Part shown: piece after piece, positions 12,045-23,928 of the stretch | Numbering within the stretch: position 1 is the stretch's first letter | Layout of the letters: each line of letters starts with the position of its first letter | NCBI GenBank assembly: GCA_033239525.1 | Contig: BSYO01000004.1 | Span: 18,948,037-19,012,036 of the forward strand | Length of the DNA stretch: 64,000 nt | Direction of reading: 5' to 3' | Source of the DNA: Nepenthes gracilis | Taxonomy: Eukaryota > Streptophyta > Magnoliopsida > Caryophyllales > Nepenthaceae | Translations under genes and position numbers: made by a program | Notes under the pieces: model-generated | The model's database searches: none | What the model saw: the letters and a program-made list of their open reading frames with translations, nothing else | Told to the model about the DNA's origin: nothing

Positions 12045-13534
12045 CCCAAAATTCTGCAATAGGCAAGCCTCTAGCATTAGGCCACCCTTTTACATATTTC
12101 GTACTTTAAACATTAACATTTGTATTTGATGAGCACATGTTAAAAGGAGAAGCGACAAACATAATACTAACTTCAAAACACAATGCGCATACACAAATAA
12201 TCAAATTACCTACATAAATATCCATGACCACCACCCCCCGATTAAGCATCATCTTTTGACAAATAAAAAAATCACAATCTATCGAAAAAATGAGACAAAA
12301 CCCAAAAACAAAAATAATTTACAAAAAGAGCAATCTAAAACAAAAGGTTCCCACATCACACGGTCTAGGGAGGTTTATGGTATTGAACATGGAACGGTGT
12401 TTGAAACTACTATTACAAAATAATATTACTTGTATAATTTTATCTCGTGACCTCAAGGTCAAAACGTAGCAACCTTACCCATAAAATTAACACACCCTGG
12501 GAAAAAATATCATAAAAAAGAAATCTAGAACTTCAATTCCTATCTCAAGATGCAAAAGTTAGGCAACAGGCATTGAAGATGTAAAGGTTAAATAGAGACA
12601 ATAATCTAATAATTGATTATCAGCACCAAAATCAAATAGTCAGTTCACAAAATATTACGTAGTAATTGTATATTTTTTTTCTCTGGAACCTAATCACAAG
12701 GTGTACCACTAGATCTCACCAATCACCAACGGGCCAAGGAAGCTAAGGGTTTGTTCAGTAAATAAAAAATGAAACTCTTTTTTAAAAATTTTTCAAGAAA
12801 ATAGAAAATTCATCTATTTTTTATTTAGAAAACAGGAAACAGAGTTTTCCAATTTCTTAATTTTGAACTGAAATTTGAAAATTTTAAGAAATAGCAAAAA
12901 AATATTTTCCAGAATTTTTACTGGCTATAAAATAAAGTTTTCCACAATATTCTAAATCCAACTCATACAACGATATTTCAACAATATATGATTATGAAAA
13001 TATTGTTTCATAAATTTATAAAATATAAATATATACAATTAATAAATAATAAAATTTTGATCCAATTTATAACTAAATTTATTTATATATTTTAGTTTTT
13101 TCATTTAGTTAAAATTTTTATAAGAATTATTAAATTGATATGAATTATACTTACACATTTGAAATATAACTATTAATATGAAAAATTATAAACATGTTCT
13201 TTTAATTAATATTTAGATTATTAGATAAGAACGATGTTTAGGTTATTATTCGAAGTTTTTTATAACTTAACAAAATATTGTGTATTGTAAATTTAATAAA
13301 AAAGTAAAATAAATATATTACAATAATTTAAAGGATCATTATTATTAAAAATAATATGCCATTAATATATATTTTTAACTTATTGACAATTAAATGCATA
13401 GGTAATGCCACAAAAAGTTATGTATCAACAAACTTAGACTCAAATAATTAATTTTACAATGATAAAATTAAATTCAAATTTGATTTAATAATTTATTGAG
13501 TTCAACTTAAATGAGTTAAACACATACTCCTAAT
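12045..13534. other. Very AT-rich DNA, no gene
   Basis: Strongly AT-rich, most extreme at 12780-13520. No ORF, repeat boundary or RNA gene was recognised. Confidence 0.5.
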
Positions 13535-13539
13535 GAAAC

Positions 13540-14453
13540 TAATAGGTCTGCTAATCTATGGACCGACCCGAAATCAGACTTGCAGCAAAAGAACGTCTTG
13601 GAAGCCGCAATCCAAAAGAAGTTACTTGAGGCCCAAGGCCCAAACTGCACGACTCAGATCCACCAAACAAGATATTAGCCCTTTGAGTCACCTGCCGGAT
13701 GCAACACAATAGCGCGCGCCTTAGCAAACAATCCCATGTGGTTGCGCCCCTAATCGTCTGACTCAGTGTAGCCCGTTGAGGGACCACGAGCCGACACCTT
13801 TAACAGGCCAAGACCACAAAGCCATGCTGTCGGCCACTCACCACGATTCTAACAATGTTCCAACAGCTGCGATCTAGCTCTTCCCCTTCAAATGCCTCCC
13901 TTCCTCCACAAAAAATGGAGGCTTTGAAAGGCCTAAAAATTCAAAGAGGAAGAGAACCAATGAATGCAACTCTCGATCCAAGAGCCACTCTCCTAAGAAG
14001 GCACCCCTTCCTCTAAACCGCCCTCTCACCAAGGTGCATCTCAAAACCGCTCCCCAACCGAACACACTCGTCAAAGCTCATTCCTCCATCTCAAAGCCAC
14101 TCCCCAATCGAGCGCACTCATTAAAGTTCAGTCCTCCATCTAAAAGCCTCTCCCTAACCGAGCGCACTCATAGGAGCTCAACCCTCCATAAACGCTCAAT
14201 TCCCCGAAATATGCATCCATGCATTACTCATTCATCATCCTATCTTTCTATCTGCCTGAGAAGATTTCTCACTTAAGGGCCGAAGAATACATCGAGGAGC
14301 GAATTCCGCTATCCTCTGACTTCTTGTTTACCAATTGTGGTGTGCAGAATCCAAGTTCAGAATAATAAAAACCGAACTCGCTTCAACTCAACCTACTAGA
14401 AAGACCAAGCGGCTCCCTAATTCATTCGATAACTCAGATTTAAAGATGTATCA
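13540..14453 (+). repeat. 5' LTR (914 bp) of the deleted Tat-like element
   Basis: Aligns with 19955-21324. It carries about three copies of a 49-bp minisatellite (14044-14190), compared with about twelve in the 3' LTR. The next bases, TTGGCACTATCAATG, are a decayed form of the TGGCGCCGT primer site. Confidence 0.9.
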
Positions 14454-15229
14454 TTGGCACTATCAATGAAAACAACAGAAAAGTCTAACAGATATCATCT
14501 CCCGTGGCCACGACCCCTATGCGGGTAGTCACACGGATGAACATATGGCCCCTGAGGTACAGACACTCGCTGCCCAGAGATGCGCCGTGTCCCAAACGGC
14601 CCCAGACCATTGGTACCCGCCTAAAGGTTCAACACTAAGGGCTTCGCCCTCCAACTCCTAGACCTTAATGTTCAAAGGGTGGAACTAGAGAAAAAGACAG
14701 CATTCTCATAAGATTCAGTGGCCAGACAACCTCGTGCCCCGGGCGGCCACAGCGATAGAGCCTAACCGCGGCCAGAAGGCCAATCAAGTCATGAGATGTG
14801 GGATGAAAGCTCACAGCGGTATAATCTACATTACTACAACGACGAAAGGAGGCCCCCTGCCTAGGATGAAGCTTCATGTTGCGCCCGTAGGCACTTTGCT
14901 GACCTGGCAAGGTCACCTTTCGTGAAAAAGATTCGGTCATTACCGTCTCCTCGCAAGATCAGGGAGCCCAGCTTGGAGCTCTACGTTTGAAGTTTCCAAT
15001 CCGATGCTCACTTGGCTCACTTCCATGCTTCACCGAGCTCCCAAGGGCACAAACACAATGCAGCATTGACAGCAAGCTAGAACGTCCTCAAGGGCGGAGT
15101 CCTCAGCCCCTTGCATGTGGCATTTCACTCCAGAAAATGCTGCCTATGCGCCAAGCATGGACCCCCCAGTACCTACGGGTTGCATGTCAGCAATCGGAGC
15201 CGGACATCCAAGATCGCACAGCTAGGTGG

Positions 15230-15489
15230 CCATCAACTGGCAACAAGAAAGCAAGAGCATGCCGGTTCAACTTGACAGATCCAGTTCTTCGAAGTGTAGA
15301 GACCGCAGGCAAATAGTTGCCTACCAGAACGAACAGTCTATCTGCTAACAAGGACCATTCCGAGCCTCGACGATCCTCCAAAGTGGGGCGTACATGCTAC
15401 AATCTCAGATCAGAAAACTGGACCTGCAAGAGCAGAGAGCCAACCGCCCCAGCAGGCGCTTCCTACGATTTTCCGTCAAGCGTAGGTAA
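15230..15489 (+). pseudogene. Integrase carboxy-end relic
   Basis: The segment DPVLRSVETAGK (about 15276) followed, after a stop and a one-base frameshift, by GPFRASTILQSGAYML (from 15352) matches the GPF/Y integrase end of the intact copy at about 51216-51340 (GPFLVSAILRSGAYKL). The frame ends at TAA 15487-15489. It is the only pol sequence left in this element, and it marks the pol/antisense-region boundary. Confidence 0.8.
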
Positions 15490-16033
15490 GTCAAGTGCAT
15501 CCATGCGGGTTGCTTGAGTGTTATAAACACGTTTATTTACTTGCTCCATTCATCGTACCAACCATACAAATGCTTGTATGTTTTCATTAATTCAAAGACC
15601 TAGATTACCTCTAAGTCGAGCGAACTCTTTCGCCTGCGCCTCAACCAACTGCAACCCAGTCACAAAACCTAGGTCCTGATAATAGAGCGGCCCAAAGAAG
15701 GTCGAAACTAAACCTCAGTCCCAATCCCCGCGCAGCCCAAACGAGGTCGAACATTACCGCCCGGGGGGCTTGCGGCCCAAGAGTCGGACCTCCCCATCAA
15801 GCGGCTATTAAAACTTTGGGAGGCTTTTTAACATGCATAAGACAACTCCCTCCTGCAGGGACGAGCACCATCAGCCAACAATAGTCGGCAAACTGGGATC
15901 TAATGTACGAAAGCTAAGACATCCTTTAACAAGACCGAACACCAATAGTTACGTGCCAGCGACGGCCTAAACTTTGCCAAAGTTCGGCGACTGCAACCAT
16001 AAAACCTAGTCTACCCTTGTAAGGCTCACCCAT

Positions 16034-16567
16034 ACCCATGCCACGACATCATTCTACAGGAAAGAGCACAATTGGACAAATGCATCTAGCCAAACCCGGC
16101 AACAATGACAATGATGCTTAGTCGGCAAACAGAATCAATATCGGACAAAGACAAATTAACACACGCTCAAAGACATTGGCAACAATGGTAAAAGTAATCT
16201 AGTTGATCCATTAAAAATTAAAATAGGACATCAAGATATCAACCAGCCTCAAAAATGTATGCTAAAAGCTGCCTACACCTACCGCTCAAACGATTACCCT
16301 ACCCATGCCATGACATCCTTCTACAGGAAAGAGCATAATTGGACAAATGCATCCGACCAAACACGGCGACAATGACAATTACGCTTAATCGACAAACAAA
16401 ACCAATGTCGAACAAAGACAAATTAACATACGCTCAAAGACATCGGCAATAACGGTTAAAGCAATCTAACTAATTCATTAAAAATTCAAATAGTACATCA
16501 AGAGTATCAGCCAGCCCCAAAAATGTATGCAAAAAGCTACCTACACCTACCGCTCGAACAATTACCC
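16034..16567. repeat. 267-bp tandem duplication
   Basis: Unit 1 (16034-16300) and unit 2 (16301-16567) share sequence throughout, starting ACCCATGCCA and ending around TACCGCTC(A/G)AAC. Scattered substitutions show it is not recent. It lies between the integrase relic and the antisense gene. Confidence 0.85.
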
Positions 16568-16686
16568 TAAGGTTGGGGCCCCCCAAGTGTGCGTGACACA
16601 GGCGCCCTTATGCCTCCGGGTAGTCTGCTAGGTCAGAGCTCTCCTTCAAGCAAGGCATTCACATTTCGGAGAACCACGAGTAGCCG

Positions 16687-17705
16687 CTACACATCCCTAA
16701 ACTCATCCTCGAGCGAGGCAATCCGATCCAGAGCTCGAGCGTTCACATTTGAGAACTCTTGGAATCTCGCCTCGACTCCAGATAGCTTCCGGTTAAGGTA
16801 GGCCACTCGCTCTTCACTCCACAAAGCCTTGGCGACAGCATTATTCATTTGGCACTCCGCATCCTCCATCACAGCAGGATCTACACGCGCCTAAGATAGC
16901 CGTAAGATCTCGGTATCCCTCAAGTGCAGTGCTCTCTCCACCACTTGAAGTGCCTACTGAACCTACCAAGTAGCAAGGTACAATTAGTTAAGAATAGCGG
17001 CAAAGAGCACAGTAACAGAGCAAAGAAACCCATGACACAGTACCTCATGGAAAGCTGGCCCTCCCCAATGTGACGAGCTTAAAGAATCCTCAGATCCAAT
17101 TTCAGCAGGGATTGACAAAGATTGTGGAGGATGCGCGCTACAGGGATGAGGTGCCTCGAAACCTGGAAGAGAGCCGAGCCCACCCAAAGCCCTCAAGGGC
17201 TTGGACATAAACTCTACAGGACAAGATGCCCCCACAGCAGCAACCTCAACTTCCAAGCCATATCCAACGGCTTCTTCCTCCACCTGAGCGCTTCCAACAC
17301 CCTCCTCGGCAGAAGCGATTGAAAAGGTAGACGCAGACAATTTCAGAGAAGAAGCCACCAAGATTAGGATCCCCCATTCGGCCATGACTGTGGTGTCAAT
17401 CCGTTCACCCAACCCTCCAGTCGAGGGGTACCAATTCCAGCACCAGAGACCACTAGGGGCTCCTCGCCCTCGATCCATCCGGAAGATTCACCGCGGCTCA
17501 AATCGTCCAGCGAAGACTCATCCAAGCCTGGCCTCCACGACGACTCGCCAACACCCAGAGCAAGCGCTCTCCCACAAACCGCATTGATCCGCCAGCATTC
17601 CTTAGAGAGAGTAGGTGACGGAGGAGCCACCCCGTCGAGGCCTTGCCCAAGAGAGTCCCAGGAAAGCAGATTCTTGTACTTCCTTTTGGGACAGCAACCC
17701 AGCAT
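16687..17705 (-). pseudogene. Antisense gene relic, distal part
   Basis: Minus-strand open frames 17705-17364 and 17478-16984 are of low complexity. 16872-16687 has heptad-like Leu/Ala/Glu spacing (ARALDRIASLEDEF) suggestive of coiled coil. The order after the conserved domain (17880-18374) mirrors the antisense region of the second element, where a low-complexity segment is followed by a coiled coil. Sequence similarity in this part is weak, so homology rests on position. Confidence 0.4.
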
Positions 17706-17879
17706 GGCAAAGGCATCGCCCTTCTATGTCCGAGCCTCCCACTACACTCCATTTAGAGCCCCCTAGGAGACACAATGATTAGTGCAGCATAGGATGTCGG
17801 CTCTCTCCTTGATCAGCGATGTCAAGGGCCGAGTCATCAGTTCCTCACCAAGCAAGACATCCCCAGCGTAGGTGTCATT

Positions 17880-18374
17880 GACCCTGCCCTATTGATTCAG
17901 AACCTCCCAATTGGTATCAACAACCATGAAGAAGCACATCTTCCAACCCCTTGTCGAATCAGGGTTCCCCCTGCTTACCTCAAACCTCGCGTGGGGAATG
18001 AATGAAACCCAGTCAACCTCTTAGTTGACCCAAAAGATCACTTTCATGGCCCAGGCATCCAGGGTGAGCCCTTTGGTGCAAAAGAAGATGCACAGAATCA
18101 CTAGATATCGAACGACGTTCAAGTGAAGGCAAGCCATAGGGAGCTCCAAAGCCCTCAGAATCTCGCGCAACTCCATCGCAAACGGAATGTGGAGACTAGC
18201 CCTCAGATGTTCTTCGTAGGCGGTTATGAGCCCCGGACGAGGAAAGCAAGCAGTGTCATCAGCACCAAGCACAGTGTATCGCATGACGCTTAGAATGCGA
18301 TACCAGCTATACATAGACTCTATCTCCCCGCTAGTTAGTGTGGATGGAATATTGACAAAGCCTAGGGAAGCCAT
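17880..18374 (-). pseudogene. Antisense gene, 'putative gypsy type transposon' domain
   Basis: The minus-strand frame opens at 18374. It contains RPGLITAYEEHL and LHLNVVRYLVILCIFF, then a TAA near 18021, after which the same frame continues as EVDWVSFIPHARFEVSRGNP. These align with PPEGFITVYEYHL, LHPNALRYLVSLCVFAF and EDWVSLSPKPGFNLRGTNP in the antisense frame of the element at 44964-57697. The pattern resembles the plant domain catalogued as putative gypsy type transposon (Transposase_28). Its function is unknown. The internal stop makes this copy broken unless it is spliced. Confidence 0.7.
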
Positions 18375-19939
18375 TCGAAAGACTACAAATCAGGAAGGAG
18401 AATGGCGAACTAGGGCCGAGATATCCAGAGAGCAAAGCAGTGCAGAAACAGTTAAGCGCCAACGCTTAAATAGCCAATGTCTTAGCCCTGCAATGGCATC
18501 TGTTCAAGATATCAAAGAGGAACGTCTCCATAATGACTGCAACACGTGTCCTCACCGTAGAGTGCTGTAGCGCGTCTATTCACAGGCCTCATTATGATGA
18601 TCAACCTAACGCCTCCCCGTGCAGTCTGTTAATAGCTGGCAGCCTTGATGCTTAAATCAACAAGTCGGCAATGCAACACAGGCAATGACCTGACATGCCT
18701 CTTTCTAAGATTGCAAACTGGTTGTGTGCGGCCCTAGTAAGCTCGAGGCTAATTCGCATGGCTCGTGTCCCAACCAAACGTTCGGGATGAGTGGCCGTGA
18801 GTTGGATCGCTAGAAAACCGAGTCAACAGTGATTTGGACCATCAAATTATCAGAAATCATGCAAGCACTTCAACTATTCACATCATGCAAGAATATCAAA
18901 GCCATGCAACATATACAAGTAAACAATGCTCGGTAATACCATTCATTAATTCCTTTTACAAAGTACAAACTTTCAACAGTGGATATACAACTCAAAAAGG
19001 AAATAAGAAGTACAAGGAGCAACGACACAACAACATTTGTCTGACCAACCCTCAAGACAGACAACTGCAAGAGGAGAACACCCGAGCTGGCCGTCGTGAC
19101 ATCCGACCCGATAGGGTACTGCAGCAGAAAAAGCATGCAAAAACCCTCCCCTGTGATAACGAGGTGCAAAGCACCAGTTCTCACTCGGGAGGTAAGCACC
19201 AAAAATCGTCCACCGAAACCAACCGTAATCACGCAGTCCGTGAGCCTCTGCGTCTACGCGAGACCCCACATGAAGACGACAACTTAAGGTTCAACGTGGA
19301 CTTGAGGAACTTCCTCATCCAATAGTCGCTAGAGCAGTCCTCCCGTGGACAGCCGAAAACAAAGTCACTCGCTCGAGGTGGATAGGGTATTATCCTCTCC
19401 CATCAGAAGGACTGAGCCACCACTCCTTCAAGGTTACCCCAGTAAGGACTATCCAGATCCGCCTGGGAGAAGTGGAAGCCGGCCACCAAAACCCAGACCT
19501 CGTTTAGTGCAACACGAGGCCGAATCAGGCCGAGCCCAAAAGAGAGTAACCAAGGGAGACTTCAAGCGCATCCTCAACTCCAGCTTTGAACATTGATGAA
19601 GAATCTCCGCCGATACCGGCATGTGGTTGTATAGGCTCCATGTCAGCTCCGAACTTTTCACACCACTTGATTGGTGAAGAAGATTTGTGATGTGAGGCGT
19701 TGAGAGTCCCTCTACTTATAGCCGGAGAAAGAGATCGACCAGCATTAAACCAAGAAGATTGCACTGATGCCAAAATATCATCCACAGCAGAGAATTGCTA
19801 GCGGCAAAGAACCGAATTAGCGCCAAATCCTACCAATCAGAGCAAAAATCTGCATGATGCCTAAAAAAGGAAAGCGCGCCCAAACCTGCAGGTGGCGTCC
19901 CATCAAGAACATGCCGGTAATTGAAATTCCAAACCTCTC

Positions 19940-19954
19940 GACTTGGGGGGCTAG
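19940..19954 (+). other. Polypurine tract
   Basis: GACTTGGGGGGCTAG sits directly before the TG of the 3' LTR, as expected for plus-strand priming. The second Tat-like element has GGGGACTAG at the same place. Confidence 0.7.
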
Positions 19955-21324
19955 TGATGGGTCCGATAACCCATGGACCAACCCGGAATTAGACCTACAG
20001 CGGAAGAGCGCCCCGAAAGCCGCAGTCCAGGAGAAGTTCCTCAAGGCCCAAGGCCCTGACCGCGCGACCCAGATCCACCTGGCAAAATGTGGGCCCTTTG
20101 AGTCACCCGTCGGACGCAACCCAATAGCGCATGCCTCAACAACTCCAACTCAGCAAACAATCCCATGTAGTCATGCCCCTAATCGTCTAACTCAGTGTAG
20201 CCCATCGGGGGACCATGAGCCATGGCGCCTTCAGCAAGCCAAGACCGCAAAACCATGCTATCAACCACTCACCGCGATTCCAACAACCGTGATCCAACTC
20301 TTCCCCTTCAAATACCTCCCTTCCTCCACAGGAAATGGAGGCTTCAAGAGGCCAAAAACTTCAAAGAGGAAGAGGCAACCAACAAATGCAACTCTCGATT
20401 CCAAAGCCACTCTCCTAAGAAGGCACTCCTTCTTTTGAACCATCCTCTCACCAAGGTACATTTCAAAGCCGCCCTCCAGTCAAGCGCACCTGTCAAAACT
20501 CAATCCTCCATCTCTAAACAGCTCCTCAACCGAGCACACTCATTGGAGCTTGGTACTCTATCTCAAAGCCACTTTCCAGCCAAGCACACTCATTGGAACT
20601 CAATCCTCCATCTCTAAGCCGCCCCCAACCGAGCATACTCGTCAAAACTCAATTCTCCACCTCTAAGCCGCTCCCCAATCGAGTGCACCCATCAGAGCTC
20701 AGTCCTCTATCTCTAAGCTGCTCTCCAATCGAGCACACCCGTCGGAGCTCAATCATCCATCTCAAAGCAGCTCCCTAGCCGAACGCACTCATCGAAACTC
20801 AACCCTCCGTCTCTATGTCGCACCCTAACCGAGCGCAATCGTTGAAGTTCAATCCTCCGTCTCTAAGCCACTCCCCAGTCGAGCACACTGGTTGAAACTC
20901 AGTCCTCCATCTCAAAGTTGCTCCCCAACCGAACTCACTCGTCAGAGCTAAGTCTTTTATCTCAAAGCCGCTTCCTAGCCGAGCGCACCACTGGAGCTCA
21001 ATTTTCCATCTAAAAGCCTCTTCCCAATCGAGCACACTTACCGCAACTTAGCCCTCCGTAAACACTCAATTTTTCGAAACATACATCCGTACATTATTCA
21101 TTCATCCTCCTATCTTTCTATCTGGTTGAGAAAAATTTCTCACTTGAGTGTCAGAGAAAATACTTGGGAGCGAGTTTCGTCATCCCCTGACCTCTTATTT
21201 GCCAATTGTGGTGTACAGGATCTAAATTCGGAGTAACGAATGCCAAACCCGATTTAACTTGACTTACCGGGAAGACCAAACGACTCCTTAATTCATTCAA
21301 TAACCAGAATCTAGGGACGCATCA
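19955..21324 (+). repeat. 3' LTR (1370 bp) of the deleted Tat-like element
   Basis: Begins TGATGGGTCCG and ends GGGACGCATCA. It is about 456 bp longer than the 5' LTR, mostly because of the expanded minisatellite at 20464-21057. The U5 motif TTGTGGTGTACAGG near the 3' end is shared with the other Tat-type LTRs in the window. Confidence 0.9.
20464..21057 (+). repeat. 49-bp minisatellite in the LTR (about 12 copies)
   Basis: Unit resembles AAGCCGCTCCCCAACCGAGC followed by GCACTCGTCAAAGCTCAATC and CTCCATCTC. Copies differ by several bases each. The equivalent region of the 5' LTR (14044-14190) has only about three. Confidence 0.85.
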
Positions 21325-21329
21325 GAAAT

Positions 21330-22395
21330 AATAGTTAATGATTAAATACTAAGTACACTATTACATATATAAAACATGTAGACATAGATTATAATTAAAA
21401 ATCACATTTGGTATACAATTTGCTATTATGTAATACGTAAATTTTTTATGACTTTTGGTAATTTTGAAACAAACTATCACAAAATATATTCAATTAATTA
21501 GTTTATTATAAATGAATATTTAATAAATTTAAAATGTAATTTGTCAATTAACAATTTTAATCATATATTGGATGATTAAAAATCTACAAACAACGATTAG
21601 TAAATATTAACTTATTAAAATGTTTACATTTCTAACATAACCAAATGAATACGTTTTCTAAAAAAAACTTTTAAAATGGAAAAGTGAAAAGAAAAAAGAA
21701 AATTAAAAAATAAAAAACAAAAAAATATTTTCCCAACCAAACAGGAATATCCTAATTTAGAAAGATTCCACAGTTCCTCAATGGACATACACTGGTCCCA
21801 GGTTTTAGCAAGAAGCACAGCATCCATAATTAACGAAGTCAAGAATGAGAGAATTAACACAAATAACAACAATAGGCTTTACGTCAAAGTACTAGGATTC
21901 CAATCATCAATTGATACATTCAATTAACATCCATAAACTGTCCACTACAACTCTATCACAAACCACGTATGCCAAAAGAGATGATTCGAGTCCACCTTTT
22001 AGTCGTCCTTGGAACACCAGGGATGATCTAACGTCCATTTACCCATCAATTTTCATGTGGTCCCACTAATATTAATGGGTAGATGAGACTATCACGTCAC
22101 ACAAGTATACTAAGGGTGGCTAGAGGATGTCCTAAAACTAGTCATTCTCGAACATAGCATTATAATCTTCAAATACTAAGGGTGGCTAAAGGATGTCCTA
22201 AGACCAGTCAATCTCAAACATAGCATTATAATCTTCAAATACGTATAGAAAAAGAAATCAATACCTTATTCAAAGTCCAAAGCGCTTAAAGTCCATGGAG
22301 TTGCATAATAATTACTCCTAAAAACCTACTCAGCGACAGCATACAAGTCATCACTCATCAAAACATTAATACGGGAACAATTGAATAATAGGTAC
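21330..22395. other. AT-rich DNA downstream of UBC exon 4
   Basis: No exon continuing the UBC frame was found. The sequence holds a 66-bp tandem duplication (22109-22174 and 22175-22240, 'ACTAAGGGTGGCTA..') and A/T-rich DNA next to the retrotransposon. If the UBC gene is intact, this is the start of its fourth intron. Confidence 0.6.
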
Positions 22396-22459
22396 CTAGG
22401 CATATATGCCCATTGCTATAAATGTGAGGGTGCAAAGGCGCTGGAGGGACAAATATAAC
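22396..22459 (-). CDS. UBC15-18-type E2, exon 4 (active-site Cys)
   Basis: Encodes VIFVPPAPLHPHIYSNGHIC-L plus one base of the next codon. The catalytic Cys codon is 22402-22400, within NGHICL. The acceptor is ...TTGAATAG and the donor GTACCT. The family motif reads HPH where many E2s have HPN, as is normal for UBC15-18. The next exon should begin with the remainder of an Asp codon and DILYDSW-type sequence, but none was recognised between here and 1 on the minus strand. The roughly 60 carboxy-terminal residues therefore lie beyond the window, or are lost. Confidence 0.93.
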
Positions 22460-22570
22460 CTATTCAAGCCAATACAATCAGAAGTTAAAAGAAAAAAACA
22501 AAAGATAACTTCATACAAGAGGATTCAAACGCAAAAAAAAATCTTGAAGCAGAAAGAAAGAGCAAATTAC

Positions 22571-22673
22571 CTGCGGTGCTTCCATGGGATAATGTTCAGG
22601 AAAATCAACCTGAAGCTCATACGTTTCATTAGCGTACAGCGTACCAGGTGCTCCGTTGACTTCGATCCACCAT
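22571..22673 (-). CDS. UBC15-18-type E2, exon 3
   Basis: Completes the split Arg codon from exon 2 and encodes WWIEVNGAPGTLYANETYEL then QVDFPEHYPMEAPQ, the central E2 beta-sheet. It is flanked by TTTCTTTAG and GTAATTTGC splice sites. Intron 3 (22460-22570) is 111 bp. Confidence 0.95.
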
Positions 22674-22793
22674 CTAAAGAAAACCATATAAGCAAGGAAA
22701 GAACTGTTAGATTATAAATCACTCTCATATGAGTCTCATACCCATTTGACATATTGTTCAATAGTTCACACTACTGATTTGGGAAAATTACAG

Positions 22794-23571
22794 TGTAGCG
22801 CGCGATGGGCGCCTAATTGCCGCATGTGCACTGATTCCAAATTAGAGGCCACCCAAGGAACATGCAAGGGATGCACGAGCGTGATTTCCTAATTGATCAG
22901 TGCCCGACGTGCACTCAAGAAGACGCTCCTGCACTGATTCCAGATTGGAGGCCGCCCAAGAAACGCACGAGCATGATTTCTCAATTGATCAGCGCCCGAT
23001 GTGTGCTTGAGAAGGCGCTCGTGCGCCAATTATAGTGGCGCTCGTGCGCGAGGCACGCCCAACAGGCTTTTGAGTGTCGATTTTGATATAAAATGTGCCT
23101 GATGCGATTTTAGAGTTACCACTTTGTAATTTTTGAGACTTTGAGCACCGACCTTGTGAGAAAAAGAAGAAAAAGAGAGAAAAAAGGGAGAATAGAAAAG
23201 TTCGAGTATCCAAGCAAGTTCCAAATCGTGTTCCAATATATACCAACCTTAGGTACGCTGTTCTTAAAATTGAGAAGAACGTTTTACAAATCTTATTTCT
23301 TCTCTTTCATCTTACACTCATTATTGCTCGGCCTTATTCATTATAAGGTATTATATCCTTATATTTTAGGAGTTTGTGTAACCGAACGTATATTATATAG
23401 TAGATATTTGGGATATATAGTCCCATGGTTTTTCTCTCTCGTTCACAAGGAGGGTTTTTTATATAAAATTATATGTTATTTATTATTTTTGATTATTACT
23501 TGCTTATTGTGTGTTGTCAATCATTTTTCCAAAGTTCAAATAAGCGATCTAGTCCCAATAGCAATTCAACA
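22794..23571 (+). mobile_element. LTR-like insertion in UBC intron 2, probably copia
   Basis: Starts TGTAGCGCGCGATGG and may end GCAATTCAACA. It has a GC-rich U3 with a duplicated segment (22828-22930 and 22931-23022), a TATA box (GATATAAAATG, about 23080), and a T-rich U5 with a copia-like 'AGTCCCATGGTTTTTCTCTC' block. It occupies most of the 1005-bp intron in antisense orientation to the gene. Flanking duplications were not found, so the limits are provisional. Confidence 0.45.
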
Positions 23572-23678
23572 GAAAAATGTAGTATATAAATGTAACGGAA
23601 AGAAAAGGAAAACGTATTTATTCCACGTATTGAATGGCAGAAGCGTGATCAAATGGCAGTGAGAAATCGAAGTAAAAC

Positions 23679-23782
23679 CTCTGAATATTATCGGTAACTT
23701 TGTGTTTGAAACCTGCCGGTGGATTAACCTGCCACTCCACGAGCTCTTTCTGCAGTCGATTCTGCGCAATCTTGCTCAGGAC
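23679..23782 (-). CDS. UBC15-18-type E2, exon 2
   Basis: Encodes VLSKIAQNRLQKELVEWQVN then PPAGFKHKVTDNIQ plus two bases of an Arg codon: the amino-terminal helix and first strand of the E2 fold. The acceptor TTTCTTTCTAG and donor GTTTTAC fit. Intron 1 (23783-23898) is 116 bp. Intron 2 (22674-23678) is 1005 bp, enlarged by an LTR-like insertion. Confidence 0.95.
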
Positions 23783-23898
23783 CTAGAAAGAAACAATCGC
23801 GTAAAAAGAAGGGAAATTCTCAAGAAAACAAAATCCTATAAATAGCGATTGCAGAGAAAGTCAAAATTAGGGGCTGGTGCTTGTGTTGGGAGGCACAC

Positions 23899-23928
23899 CT
23901 TGCGAGAATGAGCAGAGGAACTGGTCAT
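23899..23928 (-). CDS. Ubiquitin-conjugating enzyme (UBC15-18 type), exon 1
   Basis: The gene encodes an E2 that carries ubiquitin as a thioester on a Cys and passes it on with an E3 ligase. Exon 1 is the start MTSSSAHSRK, followed by a GT donor. Joined in phase with exons 2-4 it gives 100 residues that follow the plant UBC15-18 pattern closely (MTSSSA..SRK, LSKIA.NRLQKELVEWQVNP, GAPGTLYAN.TY, FPEHYPME, NGHICL). Splice sites and phases agree at every junction. The family is about 160 residues long, so the final third is missing from view. A Tat-like retrotransposon begins 1.07 kb past exon 4. The gene may continue after a giant intron or be a truncated pseudogene; sequence alone cannot decide. 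Confidence 0.93.

Larger units (their letters stand above)
13540..21324 (+). mobile_element. Tat-like Ty3/gypsy element with gag-pol deleted
   Basis: LTRs at 13540-14453 and 19955-21324 flank 5.5 kb of interior. The flanking bases GAAAC (13535-13539) and GAAAT (21325-21329) are a 5-bp target duplication with one difference. The ends are TGATGGGTCC...ACGCATCA; the first dinucleotide of the 5' LTR is now TA. The interior keeps only the carboxy end of integrase and an antisense gene region, so gag, protease, RT and RNase H are gone. LTR ends, polypurine tract and antisense frame link it to the element at 44964-57697. It lies downstream of the last visible UBC exon. Confidence 0.9.

Noticed and set aside
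18834..19325. Plus-strand 163-codon frame in the deleted Tat-like element
   Set aside because: No similarity recognised, and overlapping open frames of similar length on the other strand indicate chance.
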